Shown here: one piece after another, positions 15,336 to 23,402 of the stretch
How the letters are laid out: each line of letters begins with the position of its first letter
Numbering within the stretch: the first letter of the stretch is position 1
NCBI GenBank assembly: GCA_029218425.1
Contig: JAQXRH010000001.1
Span: forward strand, 1-39,439
Direction of reading: 5' to 3'
DNA from: Bacteroidales bacterium
GTDB lineage: Bacteria > Bacteroidota > Bacteroidia > Bacteroidales > Muribaculaceae
Length of the DNA: 39,439 nucleotides
Notes under the pieces: model-generated
Seen by the model: the letters and a program-made list of their open reading frames with translations, nothing else
The model's database searches: none
What the model was told of the DNA's origin: nothing
Position numbers and translations under genes: made by a program

Positions 15336-17024
15336 ATGAAAAAACTTTTACTCTCATTAGCTACAGTGCTTTGCGCTTCAGCTTTCGCTTCCGCAGCTGA
15401 AGTGACTGACGTGCTTAACAATGCTAACTTAGTTGGAGGCAAAACTACTGTCTACGACGACCATACCTATACCGCTGAATCAGGAGCTACATACTATGCT
15501 CAATGCGCCGGAGGGAATGAATCAATACAACTCCGTTCATCTAACAGTAACTCTGGTGTAATAGTCACCAAATCTGTCGGGACTGTTAAATCTATCACCA
15601 TTACTTTCAATACAAATACTGCATCTAATCGTGTAGTTAACGTATATGGCTCTGACGCACCATTTACTGACAACAAAGCTACCGGATTGTACAATGGGCC
15701 CGCTCCGGTTACTACCTTCACGGCAAGCAACGGAACAACACAGACTTATACTTTTGAAACTGAATATGCTTATATCGGTTTCCGTTCTAATAGCGGTGCA
15801 CTTTACATAGATAAAGTAGATATCGTTTGGAATGTTACAGGCGAAGCTGGTCCGACCGTTGAAGCTCCCAAATTCTCGGTGGAAGGTGGCAAATATTTCG
15901 AAGCTCAGACTGTAGAAATCACTGCCGCTGCAGGCTCTACCATCTACTACACTATCGACGGAACGACCCCTTCCGACGAATCTATCAAATACGAGCAGCC
16001 CATCACAATCTCAACAACTACCACTCTCAAAGCCATAGCTTATGATGCCGACGACCACACATCGTCTGTTACCACCGCTACCTACACCATATCAAAACTC
16101 CTCGAAGGAGCTGAAGGCGAAGGTACTGAAGCCAACCCCTACAACGCAATCGGTGCTTACAACGCTGCCCTCCTCGGCTCTATAGACAACGTATATGTAA
16201 AAGGCACAATCTCTTCTATCAAAGAAATCAGCCCCGTAACGGAAACTTCAACCTACGGTAACGCTTCTTACTACATCTCTGCCGACGGCACTGCAAACAA
16301 CGAGTTCTATATCTATCGCGGCTACTCACTCGGCGGCGAGAAATTCACCTCTGAAGACGAAATCCAGGTAGGAGACGTTGTCGTAGTTTACGGCGCTCTC
16401 ACCACCTACAATGACGTTCCCCAGCTCGCTTCAGGCAACAAGATTGTATCAATCAACGGTGAAGAACCCGAACCCATCGTTCTCGAAGGCGAAGGAACTG
16501 AGGCTAACCCCTTCACTGTTGCCGATATTATCAAAATTAACCCCTCTGACACCAAGAGTAACGAACAATATCCCGATAAATATTGGGTAAAAGGCTACAT
16601 CGTAGGTCGTTGCGACGGTCAGGCTTTCGCTCCTGTTTTCGATGCTACACCTGTTGAAGGCATCGATATGCAGTCTGCCAATATCGTTCTTGCTCCCTCT
16701 GCTGACTGCACGGAAAAAGAACTCTGCATTCCCGTTCAGCTGCCCACAGGCGATGTCCGTACTGCGCTCAACCTCGTGGACAACCCCACTAACCTTGGCA
16801 AAGAAGTTCACGTTTACGGTAACATCTACAAATATTTCAGCGTACCCGGCGTCAAGAACACCAACAACTACAAGCTTAACAGCACCGACTCAGCTATCGC
16901 TATCGAAAGCGATGCAAACGCTCCCGTTGAATACTTCAACCTCCAGGGCGTACGCGTAGACAACCCCGCCAAGGGCCTCTACATCATGCGTCAGGGCAGC
17001 AAAGTTGTCAAAGTGGTAAAATAA
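15336..17024 (+). CDS. Secreted multidomain protein: chitobiase C-terminal domain plus two DUF6359-like domains
   Basis: A 562-residue exported protein of unknown function. Residues 1-20 are a signal peptide (MKKLLLSLATVLCASAFASA). Residues about 25-168 form a beta-rich N-domain. Residues about 174-253 are a chitobiase/beta-hexosaminidase C-terminal-like domain (GSTIYYTIDGTTPSDESIKY). Two OB-like DUF6359-type modules start with GEGTEANPYNA near 259 and GEGTEANPFTV near 384; each contains a VKGYI or VKGTI strand. The tail from about 529 (EYFNLQGVRVDNPAKGLYIM) resembles Bacteroidetes sorting or anchoring tails. No catalytic domain is seen, so a binding or structural surface role is inferred. 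Codon use is less GC-skewed than in the neighbours. Confidence 0.82.
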   Translation: MKKLLLSLATVLCASAFASAAEVTDVLNNANLVGGKTTVYDDHTYTAESGATYYAQCAGGNESIQLRSSNSNSGVIVTKSVGTVKSITITFNTNTASNRVVNVYGSDAPFTDNKATGLYNGPAPVTTFTASNGTTQTYTFETEYAYIGFRSNSGALYIDKVDIVWNVTGEAGPTVEAPKFSVEGGKYFEAQTVEITAAAGSTIYYTIDGTTPSDESIKYEQPITISTTTTLKAIAYDADDHTSSVTTATYTISKLLEGAEGEGTEANPYNAIGAYNAALLGSIDNVYVKGTISSIKEISPVTETSTYGNASYYISADGTANNEFYIYRGYSLGGEKFTSEDEIQVGDVVVVYGALTTYNDVPQLASGNKIVSINGEEPEPIVLEGEGTEANPFTVADIIKINPSDTKSNEQYPDKYWVKGYIVGRCDGQAFAPVFDATPVEGIDMQSANIVLAPSADCTEKELCIPVQLPTGDVRTALNLVDNPTNLGKEVHVYGNIYKYFSVPGVKNTNNYKLNSTDSAIAIESDANAPVEYFNLQGVRVDNPAKGLYIMRQGSKVVKVVK

Positions 17025-17100
17025 CACACCACCCACCGCTACCAAAGTAGCAAAGTTAAAGACACCACCGCTACCGAAGTAGCAACATAAAGAAACCACC

Positions 17101-17167
17101 ATGGAGCTGCAACCCGCAGCTCCATCACCCACCAGAGAGGGGCGACCACCACAATGGCCGCCCCTCT
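17101..17167 (+). terminator. Two consecutive hairpins after the chitobiase-domain gene
   Basis: ATGGAGCTGC (17101-17110) pairs perfectly with GCAGCTCCAT (17116-17125). AGAGGGGCG (17136-17144) pairs with CGCCCCTCT (17159-17167). Neither has a T tract; they may stop transcription or protect the 3' end. Confidence 0.45.
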
Positions 17168-17283
17168 CCCCATTCATCCCCCTCGCTCCCACCCATATGC
17201 TCCGACACCTGCCGACCGCCGCTCCGCCTCGCCTCAGCGTCTTGGTTCTGTGTAGAGGCTTTAGCCTCGCTCGCTGACCCGCA

Positions 17284-17401
17284 GGCGTCCTTGCGACGCC
17301 GATTATGCGTAACCCCGTACGCCGAGGGAACGCAGCGACCGAGGCGTGCGGGGATCATCGACAACCACCATGGCGGCTTCCGCAGGACGCCGATTTACAT
17401 C
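17284..17401 (+). repeat. Element E copy A (structured interspersed repeat)
   Basis: Left hairpin GGCGTC-CTTGC-GACGCC (17284-17300), then GATTATGCGTAA, central stem CCCCGTACGCC (17313-17323) with GGCGTGCGGGG (17343-17353), a weaker right hairpin, and the end sequence GATTTACATC. The central loop is of the short type. Flanks 17168-17283 and 17402-17706 hold no gene; an 11-C homopolymer sits at 17477-17487. Confidence 0.88.
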
Positions 17402-17706
17402 GTCACTCCCCCATCACTGCACCACGCTGATACACCGCCCGCCGCCCGCCGGCGCGGTGATTTTTTACGATTTTTACCCCCCCCCCCACGTTAAATTATG
17501 TTAATCCTACGTTTGCTGCATTTTTATTCATTCACCCAACATTGCGCGCTATTTCCCACATTTACAACGTTTTTCTGCAATCACAAAAATTTCACGCCCC
17601 ATTCCGTCGCAAAAAAAATATACAAATTTATTTTGCCATGTCAAAAATTATCGCCACATTTGCATGTGTGTTTTTCATAGTATTAGATTAAGATAAAGGT
17701 TTAAAG

Positions 17707-17736
17707 AAAAAGAGTCGTTGTGAAACGACTCTTTTT
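17707..17736. terminator. Bidirectional intrinsic terminator
   Basis: A 13-bp perfect stem (AAAAAGAGTCGTT with its complement) and a GTGA loop, with T runs on both strands. It most likely ends the minus-strand acyltransferase transcript. Confidence 0.85.
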
Positions 17737-17812
17737 GCATTATTTCTCCTGATAGTTTTTGGCCCGCGGTGTGCCGCATCGCCAGCCTACTTACCGGTCT
17801 CCCACGGCATCG

Positions 17813-18901
17813 CTACCGCAGCCCAACCAAGTATCGGCCCAGGAACGGTATCTTACCCAACAACCATGTCACAGCCATACTGCCAGCCAACGTCAGCACA
17901 AACGTAGCCAACGTCGACGCCGCCAGCTCCGGCAGATAGCGCGGCAAGAAATACCCCGACAGCATCAAGTGCGACAGGAACATGCCATAGGAATAGCGCG
18001 CCACCACCTTCACCACCTTGTCGGCCGTCTTGCCCAACGTCGTCACCCTCGCCAACAGCGTGAAATAGAGCAACGCCATCGCTATCGCCGGCAATCCGTA
18101 GCAATTCAACGCCACATCCGCCACATTTATAGTGTCGGCCGACTTAAACATCACATACGGGAACACCAGCCCCGCACATAACAACAGCGCATACACCACC
18201 GCCAACTTCCTACGGCGCGCCCGCCGGCGCATCTTCGACACCTCCGCGGCATCACCATCCTGCGCCAACACATAAGCCGGCAACAACGGCTGACGATTGC
18301 GGTAGACCGTAAGGTAATACCCCATTATGGCATAGGGCACCGCCGTGGCTATCAACGTCAACGGTGTGTTGGCAGCATCCACGCCGCCTATCACCTCCAA
18401 CCACGGCAACAGCCCGCTCACGAGCCACAAGACAAGCACGTAGTGGAACCGCCGGCGCGTGGCACCCTCTATCCACGGCGACAGCAACGGCATCACGAAA
18501 TACAACGACATGATAGCCGGGATGAACCACCCCGTGATGAAATTGGTCGACATCCAGCTCCACCTTATCTGCAACGCCAACGAATACTCGTTGAGCAACC
18601 CAAACTCATAATACATCACCGCATAGCCTATCACCCACACCACATAGGGCACGAACACCTTAACTATCCTGTGGCGCAGGAAATCGGCATACGAACCCCT
18701 CACCGGCAGCAACAACGCCCCCGACACCATGAAAAACAGTGCCGCATCGGGATTTATAAGCATCTTAAGCATGAACGACACCTCTTGCGACATGTCATGA
18801 CGCATGCTATGGTCGAAAACCACCATCACAACAGCCACCGCGCGTATCAAATCCAACGCAAACAGCCGCTTCACTGCCGCTCCCTTCTCTATCCGCTTCA
18901 T
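17813..18901 (-). CDS. Membrane acyltransferase family 3 protein
   Basis: A 362-residue integral membrane protein of the Acyl_transf_3 family, which O-acylates sugars, lipids or cell-wall polymers; the acceptor here is unknown. The N-terminus carries the family signature (LFALDLIRAVAVVMVVFDHS, with the conserved His of the H-x-x-R type region, HSMRHD). About ten membrane helices follow, including ALFFMVSGALLLP and FITGWFIPAIMSLYFVMPLL. A basic loop (KMRRRARRRK) separates the halves. It lies 78 nt downstream of the WYL regulator on the same strand and is followed by a strong terminator, so it could be the last gene of the amylase-WYL unit. Confidence 0.85.
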   Translation of the reverse strand: MKRIEKGAAVKRLFALDLIRAVAVVMVVFDHSMRHDMSQEVSFMLKMLINPDAALFFMVSGALLLPVRGSYADFLRHRIVKVFVPYVVWVIGYAVMYYEFGLLNEYSLALQIRWSWMSTNFITGWFIPAIMSLYFVMPLLSPWIEGATRRRFHYVLVLWLVSGLLPWLEVIGGVDAANTPLTLIATAVPYAIMGYYLTVYRNRQPLLPAYVLAQDGDAAEVSKMRRRARRRKLAVVYALLLCAGLVFPYVMFKSADTINVADVALNCYGLPAIAMALLYFTLLARVTTLGKTADKVVKVVARYSYGMFLSHLMLSGYFLPRYLPELAASTLATFVLTLAGSMAVTWLLGKIPFLGRYLVGLR

Positions 18902-18979
18902 CTCGCTTTTACATTATTCATATCTTACAATCGCCTACCGCCCATCCCCCGGCCGCCATGGCTACAGGCACGTCGACGG

Positions 18980-19876
18980 CTACTTCTCATAATTGTCCAA
19001 CGCGGCCTTGAGCGACGTCACCACCATGGCACGCAGCTCGGGCGGCCGCACCACCGTCACCGCCGACCCATACGACAGCAGCTCCTGCACGAAATCGTAG
19101 GATATCTTTATGCGGTAGCTGAACAGCGAATAACCGTCGGACAACGTCTCCCGCTGCGAATGGTGCAACGGCAACGCCCGCAGATACTTGGCCTGCCGGC
19201 TATCCACACGCAGCAACACGTCCTTTACCTCCCCCTGGTTGAAAACTATGCCGTAGCTGTCGCGGAAATAGGCCGACGCGTCAAAATAGTCGGGGATGGC
19301 ATACCTATCCTCCCCGACACGCATCTTCACTATCCTGTCGAGCGCGTAGGTCTTAATCTTGTTGTCGCCCACGTTGAGCCCCGTCACATACCACCGCTGG
19401 CGGAATATCTTCAGAAAATAGGGGTGGAGCACTATGCCACGATGCGGCGTCTGGCGCGTGTAGGGTTGGTAGTCCATCACCACCACACGCCCGTCGCGCA
19501 AAGCGTTGACTATCGGCGGCAGATACTCGCGCGCCGACGGCACCTCCTCAAGTATTATCTTGTCGGCCACGTCGCGCGAGTCGCTCAGCATGTTGGTCAT
19601 AGCCGCCGAGTTGAGCAGCCAATCGGTGATGCCGGCCTCCATGGCGTTGTCGTCGCCCAGCGAATAGCTGTTGTCGGTAGGGTTGTACACTATGGTGATG
19701 TTGAACAGCTCCTCGATAGCCATGCGGTAGTTGTAGAACGTGCGCCGAGGGAGCGGGTCGCCCTCGGAATATATCGACCGCTTCCACGCCTCGTCAATCT
19801 GCTTGCGCGTGATGCTGCCGTAGCGCTTTATCGTGTCGACAAGCCAAATGTATCTTCCTAATAGATTTCGTGCCAT
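18980..19876 (-). CDS. WYL-domain transcriptional regulator
   Basis: A 298-residue predicted ligand-responsive regulator. Residues 1-70 form a winged-helix-like DNA-binding region (RYGSITRKQIDEAWKRS, then PRRTFYNYRMAIEELF). The central WYL domain begins near 125, with VVVMDYQPYTRQTPHRGIVL, HPYFLKIFRQRWYVTGLN and KTYALDRIVKM, which supplies the conserved basic and aromatic residues. A WCX-type C-terminal extension follows. Its start lies 3 nt after the amylase stop codon, so it is likely co-translated with the exported amylase. WYL proteins often sense nucleotides or other small ligands; control of the amylase gene is an inference from linkage only. Confidence 0.88.
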   Translation of the reverse strand: MARNLLGRYIWLVDTIKRYGSITRKQIDEAWKRSIYSEGDPLPRRTFYNYRMAIEELFNITIVYNPTDNSYSLGDDNAMEAGITDWLLNSAAMTNMLSDSRDVADKIILEEVPSAREYLPPIVNALRDGRVVVMDYQPYTRQTPHRGIVLHPYFLKIFRQRWYVTGLNVGDNKIKTYALDRIVKMRVGEDRYAIPDYFDASAYFRDSYGIVFNQGEVKDVLLRVDSRQAKYLRALPLHHSQRETLSDGYSLFSYRIKISYDFVQELLSYGSAVTVVRPPELRAMVVTSLKAALDNYEK

Positions 19877-19879
19877 ATA

Positions 19880-21379
19880 TCACAGTTTGACAAATTCGGG
19901 CACCAATGCCTTCACCTTAATGTCGCCGGCACCGGGGAAACGCAATTTCACATCCTTGTCGGAAAAGATGATAGCCACTTTGTTGCCGGTCGTTGCGTCG
20001 CGTTTGGTCACCACGAGGATGTCGGCGCCTTTCTTGCCGCGCAGGGTGGAGAACGACGCCTCGCCGCGCCACATGGCGGGATTGTCGGCACGGAATTTCA
20101 TCGCCTTGGCCACATAGTCGCGCAGGTCGGCCTCTTGGGCGTTGCGCGCCGACAGGTGACCCGTGGTGCGGGCGATGTTGTCGGGTTGGCCGCCGGTGGT
20201 CTCAAGCGATCGGTCGGCAAACTCGTCGCCGTAATAGAGCGTGATAGGACCGCTATACGCCGCCAAGATGCCGTGGCGCAGCTTCAGTTTCTGGTAATAC
20301 TGTTTGTCGGCGGGGTCGAAATGGTCGGCAAGGCGGTAGCCGTCGTGGTTGGTGAGGTAGAGGTTGGGCATCACTTCGTCGTTGAGATAGCCGCGCGACG
20401 TGGGCGGCGCAAGGGTGGTGATTACATCGGCCCAACCGTTTTCCAACCCCGCTTTCTCTACATTCTGCATCGGTCCGGAGATGCGCTCTTTGCCGTCGAA
20501 GTCGAATGCGCTCAGCAAACCGCCGTCGCGATACACGCCGCGGTTGATGACATCGGCATCGCCCCAATCCTCGCCTACCATATATCCCAATATGCCCCAC
20601 TTCTCGCCGCGGGCCTTGCGAGCCGCCGTCAGCTCTTCCACGGCGCCGCGTATCTCTATCCAATAGTTATGCCCTCCCTGGGTGGCCTGGTAGGCCTGGT
20701 CCAAGCGCCAACCGTCTATGCCATACTTGTCGATATAGTAGGTGGCCACCTCTTTGATGTATTCGAGCGAACCGGGATAGGCGATATTGCCTGTGCCCCC
20801 CTGCTCGCCGCGGTCGGAATAGACACGGGTGGAGTCCAAGCTATGTCCCGACGGCGAAGCCGTGGTCACCCCGCCATGATGCCCGAACACGCCGTCCAAT
20901 ATCACGCATATCCCCTTGCTATGGGCCTTGTCGACAAGCTCCTTGAAATCGGCTTCGGTGCCGAAATGTGGGTCGATCTTGAAAAAATCGTTGGTGAAAT
21001 ATCCCGTAGCCTGCAATTTCTCCCCTCCGCTGGCTATCGAACTGTCGAATATCGGGGTCATCCATATCGCGTTAACTCCCAAAGCTTTTATGCTGTCCAA
21101 GGCATTGATTATGCCGCGCAGATTGCCGTCCTTGCGGTGGCCGTCGGGCCCCCACATCGCACTGTAGCCCGGCGCTCCGTCGTCGGCATGCTGATACGAC
21201 GCCACCATTATCTGGTAAATGGTAAGCGCCCTGGCATCTTCAATCCCTACGGCGCTGTCGCCCGCTGCCATTACGCCTTCGCCGGCATTAGCAGCCGTAG
21301 CACTCAGCCCGAACAATCTCCCGAGCCCCATCACCATCGCTGCAAGTATGATTCCCTTAATTTTCATAGCAATTTTCAT
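19880..21379 (-). CDS. Exported GH13 alpha-amylase-type glycoside hydrolase
   Basis: Hydrolyses alpha-1,4-glucans or related alpha-glucosides in the periplasm or outside the cell. The 499-residue protein begins with a signal peptide (MKIKGIILAAMVMGLGRLFGL). The TIM-barrel conserved regions are present: ICVILDGVFGHHG (region I), IDGWRLDQA with nucleophile Asp227 (region II), MVGEDWGD with acid Glu270 (region III), and LTNHD with the transition-state Asp346 (region IV). A short C-terminal beta domain ends the protein; no starch-binding module is visible. Starts at 21379 and 21367 are both possible. SusC/SusD genes are absent nearby, so it is not part of a visible starch-utilisation locus. The WYL regulator follows 3 nt later. 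Confidence 0.92.
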   Translation of the reverse strand: MKIAMKIKGIILAAMVMGLGRLFGLSATAANAGEGVMAAGDSAVGIEDARALTIYQIMVASYQHADDGAPGYSAMWGPDGHRKDGNLRGIINALDSIKALGVNAIWMTPIFDSSIASGGEKLQATGYFTNDFFKIDPHFGTEADFKELVDKAHSKGICVILDGVFGHHGGVTTASPSGHSLDSTRVYSDRGEQGGTGNIAYPGSLEYIKEVATYYIDKYGIDGWRLDQAYQATQGGHNYWIEIRGAVEELTAARKARGEKWGILGYMVGEDWGDADVINRGVYRDGGLLSAFDFDGKERISGPMQNVEKAGLENGWADVITTLAPPTSRGYLNDEVMPNLYLTNHDGYRLADHFDPADKQYYQKLKLRHGILAAYSGPITLYYGDEFADRSLETTGGQPDNIARTTGHLSARNAQEADLRDYVAKAMKFRADNPAMWRGEASFSTLRGKKGADILVVTKRDATTGNKVAIIFSDKDVKLRFPGAGDIKVKALVPEFVKL

Positions 21380-21615
21380 TTAATTTAATCCTGTTATTAT
21401 TTGAGGTATTAGTTAGTAAGTATCTGTCAGCAACATTTTACGGTAGCTTAAACTTTATCCCCATCTCGCCAGCCCTCCCAACATCTGCAAAAATAGCAAT
21501 TATTTCCAATAATCCACCACCATCGGCCAAAAAATCGCCACCGTCATGCCCCGTCATACCGTCCCGTCATACCGTCGCCCCGTCCCACACCGAGCTATCA
21601 TTTTGCACCAATCTC

Positions 21616-21646
21616 TTGCATATCTCAAACATAATGATTACCTTTG
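21616..21646 (+). promoter_or_regulatory. Promoter of asnA
   Basis: TTG at 21616-21618, 20 nt, TACCTTTG at 21639-21646. It lies downstream of the longest open-frame start at 21546 and so decides for the ATG at 21687. Confidence 0.75.
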
Positions 21647-21686
21647 CCACAATTTCATTATCATTTTGAAACCAAAATCAACCGCC

Positions 21687-22721
21687 ATGGCTGTCATAAT
21701 TCCGCAGAAATACAAACTCAAACTCCTCCCCGAAACCACCGAAATAGCCATCAAGGACATCAAAATGTTCTTCCAGGACAAGCTCTCCGACGCCCTCAAC
21801 CTGCGCCGCGTCACCGCCCCGCTTTTCGTGCTCTCCGGCACCGGCCTCAACGACGACCTTAACGGCGTGGAGAAACCCGTGGGCTTCGACATCAAGGCGC
21901 TCGGCGGGCAGCACGCCGAAGTTGTGCACTCCCTCGCCAAATGGAAACGTACCAAGCTCGCCGACTACGACATAGCCCCGGGCTTCGGCCTTTACACCGA
22001 CATGAACGCCATCCGCGCCGACGAGGAGCTCGACAACCTCCACTCCCTCTATGTCGACCAATGGGACTGGGAACGCACCATCGAAGCCTCCGACCGCAAC
22101 CTCACCTTCCTCAAGGACATAGTCACCAAAATATACAAGGCGCTCCTCGACACCGAGGAGATGATCTACCACCGTTTCCCACACATCACCCCAACATTGC
22201 CTCGCGAAATCACTTTTGTCCACGCCGCCGACCTTCAACGCCAATTCCCCGACCTCACCCCTAAACAGCGTGAAGTGGAAATCACGAAAAAATATGGCGC
22301 CGTGTTCATCATCGGCATCGGCGACACCCTCGCCGACGGCAAACCACACGACGGCCGCGCTCCCGACTACGACGACTGGTCGACCGACAACGGCGAAGGC
22401 TCCACCGGCCTCAACGGCGACATCCTCGTGTGGAACACCGTGTTGCAATGCCCCTTTGAGCTTTCGTCGATGGGCATTCGCGTCGACAAGGAAGCGCTCC
22501 TGCGCCAGCTAGACAAAGCCGGTTGCCCGCAACGCGCCAACCTCAAGTTTCACAAAGCCCTCCTCGACGGCAAACTACCGCTGTCGATAGGCGGCGGTAT
22601 CGGCCAAAGCCGCCTCTGCATGTTTATCCTCCAGAAAGCCCACATCGGCGAAGTGCAAGCCTCCATCTGGCCCCAAGACCAAATCGACGACCTCGCCAAA
22701 GCCGGCATCCGCCTCATCTAA
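21687..22721 (+). CDS. asnA: Aspartate-ammonia ligase (asparagine synthetase A)
   Basis: ATP-dependent synthesis of asparagine from aspartate and ammonia. It has 344 residues against 330 in E. coli. The class II synthetase-like fold is recognisable from the N-terminus (VIIPQKYKLKLLPETTEIAI), FFQDKLSDALNLRRVTAPLF, DLNGVEKPVGFDIK, the aspartate-binding region HSLAKWKR, and IGGGIGQSRLCMFILQKAHI near the C-terminus. The frame is open further upstream, but the promoter lies within that extension. A cytoplasmic L-asparaginase gene is 9 kb downstream, so opposing reactions are encoded close together, without an evident operon link. Confidence 0.95.
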   Translation: MAVIIPQKYKLKLLPETTEIAIKDIKMFFQDKLSDALNLRRVTAPLFVLSGTGLNDDLNGVEKPVGFDIKALGGQHAEVVHSLAKWKRTKLADYDIAPGFGLYTDMNAIRADEELDNLHSLYVDQWDWERTIEASDRNLTFLKDIVTKIYKALLDTEEMIYHRFPHITPTLPREITFVHAADLQRQFPDLTPKQREVEITKKYGAVFIIGIGDTLADGKPHDGRAPDYDDWSTDNGEGSTGLNGDILVWNTVLQCPFELSSMGIRVDKEALLRQLDKAGCPQRANLKFHKALLDGKLPLSIGGGIGQSRLCMFILQKAHIGEVQASIWPQDQIDDLAKAGIRLI

Positions 22722-22784
22722 CCCACGGCCGCCCACGCCACCGGGCCGCCTTGCGGGCCACCAAGCCACCAAGCGGCCACCCAC

Positions 22785-22864
22785 CGCTGCGTCAATTTCC
22801 ATCCCCCGATTAATCCCGATTAATCCGGATTATTCTCGATTAATCTCGATAAATCCTACCGCCA
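22785..22864 (+). repeat. GATTAATC box array, copy 1
   Basis: Five 8-bp boxes at exact 10-bp spacing: GATTAATC at 22808, 22818 and 22838, with variants GATTATTC at 22828 and GATAAATC at 22848. The perfect box is its own reverse complement. The preceding GCGTCAATTTCC is part of the duplicated unit. Confidence 0.92.
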
Positions 22865-22924
22865 CGCCACGGCCGCCACGCAAGCTCCTACCGCCGCCAC
22901 CCCACCCGGCGAGCAGCAATCCAC

Positions 22925-23003
22925 TGTTGCGTCAATTCCCATCCCTCGATTAATCCCGATTAATCCGGATTATTCTCGATTAATCTCGATAAATCCTACC
23001 ACC
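22925..23003 (+). repeat. GATTAATC box array, copy 2
   Basis: The same five boxes in the same order at 22948, 22958, 22968, 22978 and 22988, exactly 140 bp after copy 1. The 60-bp GC-rich spacer between copies has no gene. Confidence 0.92.
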
Positions 23004-23049
23004 GCATCACCACGCCACCACCCAACGCCCAGGCTACCACCGCCCCGCG

Positions 23050-23161
23050 GGCGTGCGGCAGCACGCCGATTATTAGTAGCCCCGTACGCCGAGCGCAGCG
23101 AGGTGTGCGGGGTCGCAGGTTTCCCCACCCAGTGGCGTCCGTAGCGACGCCGATTTACATC
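23050..23161 (+). repeat. Element E copy B
   Basis: The left hairpin is GGCGTGC-GGCA-GCACGCC (23050-23067), a compensated variant of the usual GGCGTC/GACGCC stem. GATTATTAGTAG precedes the central stem CCCCGTACGCC (23080-23090) with GGTGTGCGGGG (23102-23112), which has the shortest loop of all copies. The right hairpin GGCGTC-CGTAGC-GACGCC is followed by GATTTACATC. A CATGTC-GGA-GACATG hairpin lies just after it at 23181-23195. Confidence 0.9.
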
Positions 23162-23290
23162 ATCTCCGCCACGCTACTGCCATGTCGGAGACATGACCCA
23201 GCACCCACGTCTTTGCCGCTTCCCAGTTGACAAGCTGCCACATTTTGCCCATCGCCAACGTGAATTTTTATACATTTTTGCGCGTTTTCC

Positions 23291-23321
23291 TTGCATAATT
23301 ACAATTATTGATATAACTTTG
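23291..23321 (+). promoter_or_regulatory. Promoter of the LRR protein gene
   Basis: TTG at 23291-23293, 20 nt, TAACTTTG at 23314-23321, with a leader of about 75 nt. Confidence 0.7.
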
Positions 23322-23402
23322 TAACACAATTACAACAGGTACGACGAGAGCTTTTATGCCCTTGCATAACTGCTTATTAAGGTTCAATTATTTAATTTTA
23401 TT

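Noticed and set aside
17477-17487. 11-C homopolymer as a phase-variation tract
   Set aside because: It lies in a gene-free stretch, not in a coding frame or a recognised promoter spacer.
18443-19861. 472-codon plus-strand frame across the acyltransferase and WYL genes
   Set aside because: Antisense artefact of GC-rich codons; spans two recognised genes and has no motif.
20135-21388. 417-codon plus-strand frame across the amylase
   Set aside because: Antisense to a GH13 enzyme with all catalytic residues present.
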